Assembly: GCA_014529385.2 (NCBI GenBank)
Contig: CM043960.1
Span: 118,924,543-118,986,542 of the forward strand
Direction of reading: 5' to 3'
Origin: Adiantum capillus-veneris
Lineage: Eukaryota > Streptophyta > Polypodiopsida > Polypodiales > Pteridaceae
DNA: 62,000 nt
Below the pieces are notes generated by a model. The model saw only the letters and a program-made list of their open reading frames with translations. It had not been told where the DNA came from and did no database searches. The translations under genes were made by a program, and so were the position numbers. Below, piece after piece: positions 20,572-31,426 of the stretch (the stretch's first letter is position 1; each line of letters begins with the position of its first letter).

Positions 20572-22438
20572 ATGGCAGCCTCCCTCACCCTCCTCACAAT
20601 GTGCTTGCTCATGGGCTCCTATTACATGCTCTCGATGCCACTCGTCTCCGGCGGTTACTATGTCGGTAAACCCCTTAAGCGACGCCCCCCCACTAAACCA
20701 CGCCCCTCTTCAAAATCACACACTAAACATTACAAGAAGCCTCACATTAAGCCACCATCCACTAGAAGGCCTGCACCCCGCAAGGCTTATCCTACTGACG
20801 GTAGCGGTTGGCTCCCGGCAACAGCGACGTGGTACGGAAGCGCCACTGGCTCAGGCACAGATGGTATGTATCTCTCCATTCTGCATTTGGAATCAAGGCT
20901 TAATTCAATCACATAATTTAGTGCTATCATAATGACACTTTAGGCTATGTGCTTGTTTAATGCAATTCACACATTCTCCAAATAGATGCATGTCTGCAAA
21001 CACCTCTATTTCATGAAAATCACATTGAGATGCAATGCAGGTGGTGCTTGTGGATATGGAAGCCTTGATTCAAGCCCTTATGGCAAAGTAGTGAGTGCCG
21101 GCAGTCCAGTGCTCTTCAAAGCCGGTATGGGTTGCGGCGCTTGTTACCAGGTAACATACATATCCGACACTTTCGAATTCTAAGTTGCTCTTCATGCAGA
21201 TCCATTCATCGAATATGTACTACGATCCTGTAGGTGAAGTGTTTAGCAGGGGCCATTTGTTCGCCACGCCCCGCTACGGTGGTGATAACCGACGAATGCC
21301 CCGGCGGATACTGTGCCTCTGGAAAGACACATTTTGACATGAGCGGTGCCGCCTTCGGTGCGATGGCATCAAGCACGCAATCAACCCAGAGTCTTCTCAA
21401 TGCAGGCGTTGTACAAGTGCTCTATAGAAGGTAAAGAGGCCACATTCTCCCATGTCCTAGGTAGCCATACTGAATCCAAATAGCAATAGAGAGGACTTGA
21501 TTGAATTGAGGTATTCATGTGCAGAGTGCCTTGTAGCTACAAAAGTGGGACAATGGTCTCCTTCCAAGTTAATCAAGGGGCTACTAACTACTGGTTCTCT
21601 GTGCTCATTCGATACGTCAGAGGCGATGGCGAAATCTCTGCGGTCGAGCTCATGGAGGTACCGATCTAATCCGAGATGTATATATATATATATATATATA
21701 CACATGTACATGTAAATGACAATGTATCTGTGTACAATCATCATCCTGTGTCAAATCATTGCAATGTCTACAATCTCGTTCAATGAGCGTGCACACATGA
21801 ATTTCGATACGCGTTTCGATGTGGTGCATGGGTACATACACATTGGGATGAAACGGATGGGATACATAGGCATTTGTACGTGCGAGGCATGATGTCAACA
21901 CGACTATGGTTTCAATTTGGATATATAACCCTGTGATAGCAATGGGCATACATCTATGGATGTCTCCATGCATCTACAGCTTGACAATGATGTATGTATG
22001 TATGTCCGGATGGATACATAATTGAGTGAGCAATGCCGCTGACATATTGCTGTTGTTTCCAGTATATATACCACATGGGGGCATGAGAGAGAGATCCACA
22101 AGAAGATTTAGCAATTTTCTCATGTAGGAAAAGGGAGCATTTTTCAGTGTTTTTCATACAATGCATAACATCATGAGCTTCTGTTCGGGAGGCACCGCAT
22201 ACCTAGCTAGGTATGATTGGGGGCAAGGGACCACCGGCTCGGTAGCCCCTGCCCCCAATCGTACCTAGCTAGCTTCTGTTCGAGAGGCACCGCATACCTA
22301 GCTAGGTACGATTGGGGGCAAGGGGGACGGCTGGGCCCTTGCCCCCAATCGTACCTAGCTAGGTATGCCGTGCCTCCCTCACAGAAGCTAGGTAAATCAT
22401 AATGTAGGAATTATTGTGAGAATCTGACCAAAACTTCT

Positions 22439-22495
<57 letters not shown>

Positions 22496-22695
22496 TGCTT
22501 GGGTGTGTGCAGGGAGGGCAATGGAGGCAGATGGAGCACCTGTGGGGCGCATACTGGTGTTTGAACTCGGGACCACTGCAGGCGCCCTTCTCCGTCAAGG
22601 TGACCTCCTCCAGAGGGGCCTCTCTCACCGCCCTCAACGTCATCCCTGCTAATTGGGCGCCCGGACAAACTTACGCCTCCAATGTCAATTTCTAG
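20572..22695 (+). CDS. Beta-expansin, secreted, five exons
   Basis: Exons are 20572-20863, 21041-21150, 21234-21430, 21525-21657 and 22513-22695. All introns are GT...AG, the joints are in frame, and the protein is 304 residues. Residues 1-27 form a signal peptide. Residues 28-78 are an unusual Lys/Arg/Pro/His-rich linker. Domain 1 (from about 80) has [37 protein letters not shown] and the expansin HFD motif (167-169). Domain 2 has [10 protein letters not shown], then LWGAYWCL and APFSVKV, and ends [19 protein letters not shown]. Expansins loosen cell walls by disrupting glucan contacts without hydrolysis; the GCGACYQ and APFSVKV spacing favours the beta class. Family members are usually about 260-275 residues, and the excess is the linker. 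Intron 4 (855 bp) holds a hairpin MITE. No sign of inactivation is seen. Confidence 0.93.
21678..21701. repeat. (TA)n in expansin intron 4
   Basis: About 11 TA units lie 20 bp after the intron 4 donor, followed by CACATGTACATG. Confidence 0.9.
22096..22447 (-). mobile_element. Hairpin MITE copy 2, inside expansin intron 4
   Basis: This is an inverted copy of 19427-20141 without the Tourist-like insertion. The outer ends are CCACAAGAAGATTTAG and AAACTTCTTGTGTGTG. The palindromic core is partly duplicated, giving two hairpin units (about 22190-22270 and 22271-22383), each with ACCTAGCTAGGT arms and a GC-rich loop. It lies on the sense strand of the intron, so the transcript can fold into long stems about 130 bp before the last exon. 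The exon 5 acceptor (AG 22511-22512) lies just beyond the (GT)n(GA)n tract. Confidence 0.72.
22439..22493. repeat. (GT)n(GA)n compound microsatellite before exon 5
   Basis: A GT run (about 22439-22455) and then a GA run (to 22493) end 20 bp before the exon 5 boundary. It is the mirror of the (CT)n(CA)n at 19379-19436, in keeping with the inverted MITE copies. Confidence 0.92.
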
Positions 22696-23392
22696 TTTTA
22701 TTAACTGCTACTAACAGCTCTTGCTTAGAGCTTGTTTCCACTACCATAAGCTTAGCTACACATTACTCGCTCTACTAGATACCTCACCACCTTCCTTCAT
22801 TATAACCAAGCCCTACCCCCTCCCCACTCACTTATATCGCATACAAGTAAACATTACATTCTTAACCCTATCGCCTCGCCTAGCCGCTTATATTGCGTAT
22901 ACATCTCTCTACATCACTTGTCATAAGCCCCCCAACCCAACAACAACTTAGTACCCCATCACATACCTTCCATTAGAGATCACCACCTTCATGATAACTC
23001 CCCTTATATGGCTACACTATTTCCTCCTCCTCTTCTATTTGTACCTCAAGAAGCCTGAGCCTTTCCTTGCACTAAGCGTGCTGGAGGCCGGCTTGGTCCG
23101 TCCTTGTCGACCTCATCTCTTTGTACAACAAGAAGCCTGAGCCTTTGTCGTCATTGGTACATTATATGTGCCAAGAGGCCGGCTTGGCCCGCCCCTCTAG
23201 GCTCTTTGCCTAGGCCCTAAAGGGACAGAGGCCTTTTTTAAAAGTATCCTCATGCTGTGGCTGCACAATGCTAGTCATTTGTGAAGGTTTCTTGTAGCTT
23301 TAAGCTAGGTGATCTCTTTACTCTTCATCTTCATGATCTTGATTGCTCATTTGTAACCCCTCAACCTTAGCATTTTTAGATTTTCAAGCCAC

Positions 23393-23444
<52 letters not shown>

Positions 23445-23661
23445 CACACCCACACACACCGTGCAAACGTACATTTCCTTTACTTCAAAAGCATATTTCC
23501 GCTAGAATGAAAGAATTTAAGATGTTTCAATTGGTTAATTAGCAAATTTAATATGGCCAATGGGTTTGTCTTGGTGTAGCTCTCTTTAGAAGGCTATTAA
23601 CATACTACTTGAGTGTGAACTTGATGTCAACAAGCATTGTATCGATAATGGTACCTAGCCT

Positions 23662-23743
<82 letters not shown>

Positions 23744-24249
23744 TTGTAAAGAGTTTTACACTTCATTCTAACACAATTAAAAGATTCATGGTGGCTAGGA
23801 AGCCATCAAAGTGATTATTGTAAATGGTTACATACATATTTCTTAGGTATAAACACCCTTCAGAGAATAAGGATGTAATATTCCCCCTTTCTTATTTCCA
23901 GAACTCAGTAGGTAAATTGAAAATCCAAAAAGTTTACATTATAAACCATGCTCGTCACGAGCCATAAGATTCAGGATCCAACATCAAGCAACAGGCTAGC
24001 AGGGAAGCCACCCCAACGCAAAAAAAAAAGAGGATACCAAGTCGTATACACTGGCTATTAAGGGAGCCACCCTCACAAGGAAGGTGGCAATATTCCTAAT
24101 TTCTTTCAAATCTTACACTTCATCCTAACACAATTGATAGCTTGATGGTGACTAGAAAGGCCTCAAAACACTGTAAATGGTTACATGCATATTTCCTAAG
24201 TATAATACCCTTGAGAGGATAAGGATGCAATATTCCTAATATCCGCATC
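22696..24249. other. No gene; direct repeats and microsatellites
   Basis: An approximately 81-bp direct repeat (about 23048-23100 and 23129-23182) contains AAGAAGCCTGAGCCTTT and GAGGCCGGCTTGG. (CT)n lies at 23397-23441 and (AG)n at 23664-23742. A second direct repeat of about 135 bp (about 23752-23888 and 24110-24240) contains TTACACTTCAT, CTAACACAATT and TGTAAATGGTTACAT. No open frame has a recognisable domain. Confidence 0.6.
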
Positions 24250-24924
24250 AAAGACTTTTCAAGCAATGGTTGGCATCGAATATGCAACCTAGACCCGAGC
24301 CTTCACCAAACAAGAATGTGTACTGCTTCAACTTGACCTAGACAAGGCATACGATAGGATCACATGGTCTTTCATTGAGGATGTCATGAAGCTGCTAGGC
24401 TTTGAGCCTCGCCTTTGCAATCATGTTCAAGCTCTGGGTGTTCGCAGCCAATCATAGCTTCTCTTAAATGAAAAAATTGTGCGAAGTCAAAAGATCCATC
24501 AAGTAAGGACGCTCCTTGGCCCCCCTAATTTTTGCCATCGGGTCTCATCCTCTGATTACAATGCTTGAAGCTAGTGCTGCGAAAGGGGTAATCCAAGGTC
24601 TGGCTCTACTCGAAAATGACTAACTCCTAGCAAAGATGTTGCAGATGACTCCCTATTATTTTTGAAAGCATGTCCCCATGTAGTCAAAAAGGCTCTAGAG
24701 ATTGTGCAGACTTTTGCAGTAGCCTCGAGATCAAAGTGTAATATTGAGAAGTCAAGATTGTTCTCCTTGATGAAAAAAGACTCCTTCGATCCTTCTACTT
24801 GGACATGAGAGATAGTCTCTAAAGGAAAGACCTTTCGTCATCTAGGAGCCCCTTTACGGGTGGACATAACCCACAAGCAAAGATTCCGATGGGTGTTGGG
24901 AATCATCAGTAACAAAATGAGAAG

Positions 24925-25218
24925 GTGGAAGTATGTGCCACTCCCCTCGCAAGCCGGATCAAGGTGATTAATTCATTTATGCTGCCACATATTTCCTTCA
25001 TCTTCCTGCTCGCCAAATGTAATTGGAAAGAGTTCCTAAAGGCGGCGAAGACATTACTTTTGAAAAACAGCACTAAAGCATCTACGCCACGGCAATGGGC
25101 TAAATGGGATATTGTTGCTCAACCGGTGGAACAAGGGGGACTCAAAATTATCAATCCAATTGTACATGGTGAAGTCCTTTGTGCCAATTTAGTAGTCTCT
25201 ACTGCAAAGCAAGACTAG
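24925..25218 (+). pseudogene. L1-like RT C-terminal fragment
   Basis: This 97-residue frame reads SFMLPHISFIFLLAKCNWKE and later GGLKIINPIVHGEVLCANLV. It is the same region as 33840-34080 and 46870-47150 in the other L1-like copies. It is the longest open piece left of this LINE. Confidence 0.7.
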
Positions 25219-25324
25219 GCTTGGGCTATAATGGCCAAGGAGATGATGCACAAGGCTAAGCTTAGCTCTAAGGAGGGTCGATGGAAAAGAATTCAGGCAC
25301 ACGACGAACTCTTAGCCCCAAGGT

Positions 25325-25647
25325 TGTTGAGATGTCGAGCTCTACATCTTGAGATGGCATCCACTATGGGTCTTGGCCGCTTACGGCATTTACTCACTGG
25401 CGCGTTAGGTGACCGACACAGAGGATCTCTGCCAGTGATTCTACAGCTGGACTACACTTATAGTGCCAGCCTAGTATGCTTCTAGCGAGTTCACACTTAG
25501 TGACCGCATGTACATATGTGCTACTTTTCAACTTTAGCATTAGTCATTTTGTACTCTCTTTTCTTAGCGAAGAAGAAGAAGAAGCTTTCTATCTCTGTGT
25601 GTTTTGTGCTTGTCTTATGTAGCTCTCTTGCATCCTCATTCTTTACA
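25325..25647 (+). repeat. 5' LTR of the copia element
   Basis: It starts TGTTGAGATGTCGAG and ends CATTCTTTACA. It contains a short GAAGAAGAAGAAG run shared with the other LTR at about 28914. The preceding 5 bp, AAGGT, equal those after 28992. Confidence 0.93.
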
Positions 25648-25660
25648 TGGTATCAGAGCC
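25648..25660 (+). promoter_or_regulatory. Primer-binding site of the copia element
   Basis: TGGTATCAGAGCC starts at the first base after the 5' LTR and is complementary to the 3' end of initiator tRNA-Met. Confidence 0.9.
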
Positions 25661-25934
25661 TGGTGCAGGAAAGAGAGGCTAAGAGAGCAAGAGCATCACA
25701 ATCTCTTCGTTTGCAATCCACGTATTTTTTTTTTGAGGTTTTTCGTACAAGTTTCTGAGCAGGTCTCCAAAGTGCAGTATACAGAGATTTACTATACAAG
25801 TACAATGGTTGTATACACGCTTGATTGTGGACACTCGTTGAGTGTAGAAAGTGTTACAGGTACCAGAATAGCAGGTTCAACAGATTTGCAAGTTTTGGTA
25901 GATTGCAGCTATTTTGTCTTAGTGCTTCAAGATG

Positions 25935-26560
25935 TTTGACGGTTTCAGTCAGATTGTCAGTGAGAAGCTTGAGAAAAATATTAACTTTCAGGAATTCAAA
26001 GTCATGATTGAGAAGGAGACATATATGCAAATCAAGACATTGAGGTCAGATGGAGGGGGAGAGTACTTCTCCAATGATTTTTCAGATTTTCTGTGAATGC
26101 ATGGTATACGCAAGCAGTCTACATGCAGATATACTCCACAAAGAATGGAGTCGCAGAAAGGAAAACCAGACACATTGCAGAGGTTGCACGTGCATTGATG
26201 AATGAGAAGAACATGCCTCATAATTTTTGGGCTGCAGCTATAAATACAGCTGTGTACATTATGAACAGGACACCTACAGCTGCGGTGCATGATGTAACAC
26301 CTGAGAAAAAGTTGACAGGTACAAAGCCTGATTTGGCACACGTGAAAGTGTTTGGCTGCATAGCTTACGTGCATGTACCAGATGAGTTGCGTAGGAAATT
26401 GGATCCTAAAGGAGAGAAATGTATTCTTGTGGGATATTCCCTTGAACAAAAGGGGTACAGGTACAATCCTACTACACGAGAATTATGAGTGAGCAGAGAT
26501 GTAGTCTTTGATGAGATGAGCAGCTAGTACAGTAATGCACATGGCACTATTGGGGCTGAT
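25935..26560 (+). pseudogene. Copia integrase C-terminal half (broken)
   Basis: In one frame near 26025-26095 the sequence reads TLRSDGGGEYFSNDF, the second catalytic region of the integrase core, then a stop (TGA at 26095). The following frame 26093-26488 covers GVAERK, HIAEVARALMNEKNMPHNFW, YIMNRTPTAA and VKVFGCIAYVHVPDE. The zinc-binding domain and first catalytic Asp region are absent, and the frame is lost at 26486-26488 (TGA). Confidence 0.85.
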
Positions 26561-27037
26561 GTAAAAGATGATGTGGTTGTACAAAATGTGAGGCCACAGT
26601 CACAGTTTTTGAGTGGACCACAAGAGTCCTCTTCTCATGGATCTATTGAGAAGCCATGGAACGGTAGACTACATACGTAGGTTACTCCACCAACAGGTAC
26701 AGGGAATGTATCACGAAAAGGAAAGGAAAAGGTTGATGAACCTCCCTTTATGGCTGATGCATCATTAGGTTTTTCACATATAGACATGGATTCAGATGGT
26801 TCTGAACAAAGTCTAGATGAGGAATTTGGAATTCCGGCTGTCAGGACACCTGCTGCAAGGAAAGTACAAGAAGATGCTAGAGGGCAAAGGAGTGACCCAG
26901 GACCGCGCAGATCTAACATAGTCAAAAATCCAATTCAGAAATTGACTTATGATGGGTATCTAGCGCATCGCCAAGCCTACATGGCTAAGGTGATACAGGA
27001 TGTGGAGCCCACATGTTTTTAGGATGCAGTTGAAAAT

Positions 27038-28108
27038 GTGCATTGGGATGATGCAATGAATGAAGAGATGGCTACATTGGAAGCAAACAACACATGGGAG
27101 TTGGTGCCATTGCCAAGTGGCAAGAAAGCTATTGGATGTAGATGGGTGTATAAAACCAAGCCTAAGGTTGATGGTAACAGTGAGCGTCACAAGGCAAGGC
27201 GGGTCACAAAGGGTAATGCACAGACATATGCCATAGACTATGAGGAGACCTTTGCTCCAGTGGCAAAGATGACGATTGTGAGAGCTATCATAGCACTGGC
27301 TCCATCTAGAGGATGGATTATGCATCAAATGGATGTAAATAATGCCTTCTTGAATGGTGAGTTGCAAGAGGAAGTGTATATGGATCAGCCACCTGGTTAT
27401 GTCGATCCAGGTTACCCAGATTATGTATGCAGGCTTCTCAAAGCCTTGTATGGTTTGAAGCAGGGCTCTAGAGCATGGTATGACAGGATTTCCAAGTACC
27501 TTGTTAGTATTGGTTTTAGGAGAGCTCATGCTGATCATTCACTCTATGTACGTGAGAGTGATATGGGGATTGTGGTTATTACCATATATGTAGATGACCT
27601 TATTATTGTGGGTGACAATAATAAGGTCATCTACATACCATATATGTAGATGACCTTATTATCGTGGGTGACAATAATATCCACATATATGGGGATTGTG
27701 GTTATTACCATATATGTGGATGACCTTATTATTGTGGGTGACAATGCTATGGAGATTGACCATGTGAAGGGTTTTCTGAAACAGGTGTTTGAAATGAAAG
27801 ATTTGGGTGAGTTGCGCTACTTTCTTGGCATTGAGGTGATCAGGACTCCAGAGGGTGTATGGTTGTCACAAAGACAGTATGCTTTGGACATGTTGTCAAA
27901 GTATGGTATGGCTGATTGTAAGCCAATTTCTATTCCCTTGGATGTGAATGCAAAGCTGAGTGCAGAGAAGGGTGATGTTGTTGAGGATGTCAAGATGTAC
28001 AGGAAGATTGTGGGTAGTCTAATCTACTTAACTATCACGAGGCCAGACTTGAGCTACACAGTAGGCTTGGAGAGTCAGTTCATGCAACTTTCGAGGAAGC
28101 CACATTAG
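27038..28108 (+). pseudogene. Copia reverse transcriptase with duplicated YVDD region
   Basis: The RT starts with WELVPLPSGKKAIGCRWVYK and continues through ETFAPVAKMTIVRAIIALA, QMDVNNAFLNGEL and GLKQGSRAWYDR to YVDDLIIVGDN (about 27586-27619). A 126-bp insertion then brings a TAG at 27647-27649 and a second copy of the motif before GDNAMEIDHVKGFL and the RT end. 126 is a multiple of three, so the frame before and after is the same; the only block within this span is the internal stop. Confidence 0.9.
27620..27745. repeat. 126-bp templated insertion at the YVDD motif
   Basis: The block consists of direct and inverted pieces of its neighbours. ACATACCATATATGTAGATG and GATGACCTTATTAT.GTGGGTGACAAT recur, and AATAAGGTCATCTACATA is the inverted form of the same DNA. 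The result is the YVDD coding unit in three partial copies. Confidence 0.85.
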
Positions 28109-28124
28109 GATGGAGTACAAAGCA

Positions 28125-28654
28125 CACTTCAGTACATGCAAGGGACTCTTGACTACGCATTGTTCTATGCAGCAGATGCGCCATTAGCATTGTATGGGTA
28201 TACAGATGCAGATTGGGCAGGTAGCATTGTTGATAGGAGATCTACGAGTGGCTTCATGTTCTCTTTTGGGAGTGCTGTTACTTGGAGCATCAAAAAGTAG
28301 CCTACGGTTGCTTTATCGAGCATAGAGGCCGAGTACAGAGGTGCAGCAACTGCGGCGTGCGAGGTAGCTTGGCTATGCACATTACTTGAGGACTTGGGAG
28401 TGCAGGTGGACCAACAGATTGTCATCCATTGCGACAACCTCAGCAGCATGCAGTTGGCTAGGAACCCAGTGTTCCATGCCAGGATCAAGCACATAGAGGT
28501 CCATTACCACTACATTCGAGAGAGAGTGTTGGTGGGCGACATCGACTTGGTCTACATCAGCACAAAGGAGCAGATAGCGGATATCTTTACCAAGGCCCTC
28601 GGAGATGAGAAGCTTCGACGTTTTTGGAATATGCTTGGACTCTGCGACATGTAG
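28125..28654 (+). pseudogene. Copia RNase H
   Basis: Reading from about 28125: LYGYTDADWAGSIVDRRST, SSIEAEYRGAATAACEVAWL, HCDNLSSMQLARNPVFHAR and EQIADIFTKAL, the standard copia RNase H series. A TAG in the middle (near 28298, KK followed by stop) and the end of the preceding frame at 28108 interrupt it. The frame ends at 28654, 14 bp before the 3' LTR, beyond the polypurine tract. Confidence 0.88.
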
Positions 28655-28660
28655 AGCTCG

Positions 28661-28668
28661 AGGGGGAG
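28661..28668 (+). promoter_or_regulatory. Polypurine tract of the copia element
   Basis: AGGGGGAG lies directly before the TG of the 3' LTR, as expected of the plus-strand primer. Confidence 0.85.
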
Positions 28669-28992
28669 TGTTGAGATGTCGAGCTCTACATCTTGAGATG
28701 GCATCCACTACGGGTCTTGTCCGCTTACAGCATTTACTCACTGGCGCGTTAGGTGACTGACACGGAGGATATTTGCCAGTGATTCTACAGTTGGACTACA
28801 CTTATAGTGCCAGCCTAGTATGCTTCTAGCGAGTTCACACTTAGTGACCGCATGTACATATGTGCTACTTTTTAGCTTTAGCACTTAGTCATTTTGTACT
28901 CTCTTTTCTTAGAGAAGAAGAAGAAGAAGCTTTCTATCTCTGTGTGTTTTGTTCTTGTCTTATGTAGCTCTCTTGCATCCTCATTCTTTACA
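28669..28992 (+). repeat. 3' LTR of the copia element
   Basis: It matches 25325-25647 end to end with about a dozen differences. It is followed by AAGGT, the second copy of the target duplication. Confidence 0.93.
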
Positions 28993-29636
28993 AAGGTGGA
29001 CCTACCTAAAACTAGGTGGCGCCATAGGGGGAGTTGGTGAGGAAGTGCAGTAGAGCTGCTGAGGTACTAGAGTGGGGAGAGTTATCTAGATACTTCCACT
29101 CATTGGTCCCCTTGGATCTCTAAGGTTATTGGAATACCTTTAAACCCTTACTGGAGAGAGACTTCCAGGAAGGGGGATACTAAAGGTCTCGAAAGGGTCA
29201 TCCACTTTTGGGACGACAACAACAAATGCTGAAAAACCTCTGACAAGGTTGCCACCCAATTTCAACTTACTAGCACCCATACGTTGGTGATAGAGCCATT
29301 GAAGGTATGTAAAACATTCTAATGCCTATTTGTGAATTCAGCTTCGAGTGGAAAGCCTAGAAATGGCCAATGTGTAGCCAATTCTCTAGACCACACACCA
29401 AGGACATTTATCATGGTCTAATGCACGAAGATGATTGCTTCATCCCCCTAAACTTCCACTAGAAGAAACAATGGCTGGAGGATCAATTGGTGGAAATTAC
29501 TAACAACATTTGGACTCGACAGTGTCCTATTTTATAGATCTTTGTGTGGAAGGTTCTTTGGGGGCCGTTATCGCCAGGTGATAAATTTCACGCATGCAAA
29601 ATCGTGTATGACAGATGCTCAAGGTGTAGAATAGCT

Positions 29637-29870
29637 AGTGAAGGTCTCACTATATGTAAAACCTATATATCGTGTGTGTTTAAGGACTATTTATTTTCCA
29701 CCAATATAAGGGACCTTTTTTCTATTCAATTTGTGTTTTTGTTTTCAAGAACATTTTTTCAACACCCTTTCGTATGTGAAAATGTGGAAAGTGTAAGATA
29801 AAATAATCCCTACATTTGAACCCACATGATAGACACTTTTTGAATGTAGAAGCCCCCTAGAGCAAGATAC
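29637..29870. mobile_element. MITE-like segment related to 48204-48448
   Basis: CACTATATGTAAAACCTATATATCG near the left and GAACCCACATGATAG near the right correspond in order to CACTATGTGTAAAACTACCATATC and GAACTCACGTGATAG of the well-delimited 245-bp element at 48.2 kb. The ends are less clear here. It interrupts the C-terminal cysteine region of the L1-like LINE. Confidence 0.5.
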
Positions 29871-30235
29871 AAACCCCTGTGCTGCTAATTGTATTAGATT
29901 GTTAGGTACTACTTCGTTCATATGTTTGGATAGCCAGAAACCGTTGGGTCTTGGAGGGAGACATCTCTACGGCTAGTTTCTCTAAGATTGTGCAAGAGAG
30001 CAAGGAGTTGATTCTTGTGATAGGCAAAAGGCAAAGCTCAGAGGATTGGTTGAAGGCTACCCAAGCCGTCATGGCTAGCTGAGAGAATTTAGGGAATTGA
30101 CTTGGTAAATCGCTTTTGTATGGCTTCAGCCCGAGGCAATGTATATCTTGGTTGTAACCCTTTGACCCTTAAGGCACTGTATGCGTTTGGGGTCTCTTTG
30201 TATCTTTCTTGATTTTAATATATTCACTCACAATT

Positions 30236-31000
30236 GTGAGTTTAGCCAAAGAAGCAAAGATCTGCAAGTGATTTTTCAAGAACTGAGGGAGAACAAGCTT
30301 TTTCTCAATCAAAAGAAAAGCGAATTTTTTCTTCAAGAGATTCAATACTAGGTCATATTATCTCTCAAGATGGTATACATACGGATCCATCAAAGTTGGA
30401 GGTAATAAAAGCATGGCCTAGTCCAAGGAACCTACATGAGATAAAAAGCTTTATTGGTATGTGTGCATACTATAGAAGCTTCATAGCAAAATTCTCTCAA
30501 ATAGCTATGATGTCTGTGGGATCCTCAGATGATGTGTAACTCTTTGATCATCTCAGATTTTAATTTAGAGGTGGATTCATGTGGTTGGGGTCATAGATTG
30601 TGTCTTAGGCCAAGATTTTTTGATTTTGGGGTCCAAGTAGTCACAAACTTGCTCAAATTGTTCCAAATTGAACATATGGCTTTTATACTATGTGGTGAAC
30701 ATGCTTATGATGAAAAATGTTTTGACATATGTATGAGTGAATACCACATAGTATTAGTTGCTTCCACCTAGCGTTGGATAAGATGAAGCTAGCTCCAAGG
30801 AGCAACTCTATGTATTGCAAAGTACATACAAATTTGCTTATCTAGCATATTAGTAGACCTTTCGCACTTGAGGAAATTCCGCATTTGTACTAAAGAAAAA
30901 TGGCATAGAGGTGCTGCTCAATCCATGCCCTAAAATGTCATTCCAAGTTTAGCGAGCCAAATGCTAGCTATGGAAATTCTCCTCCCCTACCTGGAAGACG
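30236..31000. other. Unassigned DNA around a Ty3 RT fragment
   Basis: Apart from the Ty3 fragment at 30267-30508, no coding region or repeat is recognisable. Short open frames such as 30529-30771 have no known motif. Confidence 0.5.
30267..30508 (+). pseudogene. Isolated Ty3/gypsy RT-RNase H fragment
   Basis: About 240 bp encode the RT end: LRENKLFLNQKKSEFFLQEI in one frame and, after one indel, LGHIISQDGIHTDPSKLEVI, then RNLHEIKSFIGMCAYYRSFI. This is closely related to the same segment of the two chromovirus copies (for example 5100-5330) but on the opposite strand and without LTRs or neighbouring domains. Confidence 0.85.
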
Positions 31001-31171
31001 ATAGTAAGAAAGTGCTTGAGTCCGCCCGAGAGGATGGCCACTCATAAGGACACTCCCCAAAAGCATTCGACTGTTGAACCAGCTATCAAACAGCCAAGCC
31101 TCACCAAGTCTGTGGTTCGCTACATTCCGACCCCGAGGTCTTTGATGGACAAGGGCTAGCATCAAGTTTTT

Positions 31172-31426
31172 GTGATTAAGTGCAAGAAAGTGAAAACATT
31201 GGTACAGAGCAACTTCCATCGCAAGGAGAATCCTCTAGATCATCAAGAAGTCCCCATCAATCTAGATAACGTCTTTGAGGTGCTTCATGATAGGAATCTG
31301 AAAGGCTTTCTTACCTTGGAGCTGTCCGTTTCTCAGTCAAATGGGGCGAAGGAAGACAACAAAAAAGGAGAGGCGGCGAAGTATGGTTCTTCAGACGTGG
31401 AGGAGTTTTTACCACTCTCCCCTTAA
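31172..31426 (+). pseudogene. Possible L1 ORF1 C-terminal end
   Basis: An 84-residue frame ends (TAA 31424-31426) one base into the ATG of the endonuclease-like frame that starts MDDLHIQCWNVKG. This ORF1/ORF2 overlap is typical of plant L1 elements. The protein is hydrophilic and Lys/Glu-rich with no diagnostic motif, so the assignment rests on position. Confidence 0.4.

Larger units (their letters stand above)
25325..28992 (+). mobile_element. Ty1/copia LTR retrotransposon with internal deletion
   Basis: It has 323-324 bp LTRs (25325-25647 and 28669-28992) with TGTTGAGATG...TTCTTTACA ends, flanked by the exact duplication AAGGT (25320-25324 and 28993-28997). The internal part is 3021 bp and begins with the primer site. 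Gag, protease and the front of integrase are missing; the order integrase, RT, RNase H identifies Ty1/copia. By eye the LTRs differ at roughly a dozen sites (3-4%). It is inserted in an L1-like LINE whose sequence resumes after 28997. Confidence 0.94.
24250..30235 (+). mobile_element. Decayed L1-like LINE split by a copia element
   Basis: Left part (24250-25319): RT blocks LDLDKAYDRITWSFI, a degenerate catalytic block (VADDSLLFLKACP) near 24633, and FRHLGAPLRV with NKMRRW and IKVINSFMLPHISFI. Right part (28998 to about 30235): the C-terminal cysteine region near 29544 and a tail reading RNRWVLEGDISTASFSKIV near 29935. The DKAYDR motif marks the common plant L1 clade, unlike family 1. Stops and frameshifts are many. 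The copia insertion (25325-28992) and a MITE-like segment near 29.7 kb interrupt it. Confidence 0.78.

Noticed and set aside
25604-25939. 111-residue frame after the copia LTR as Gag
   Set aside because: It has no capsid or zinc-knuckle motif; the region is the leader of an internally deleted element.
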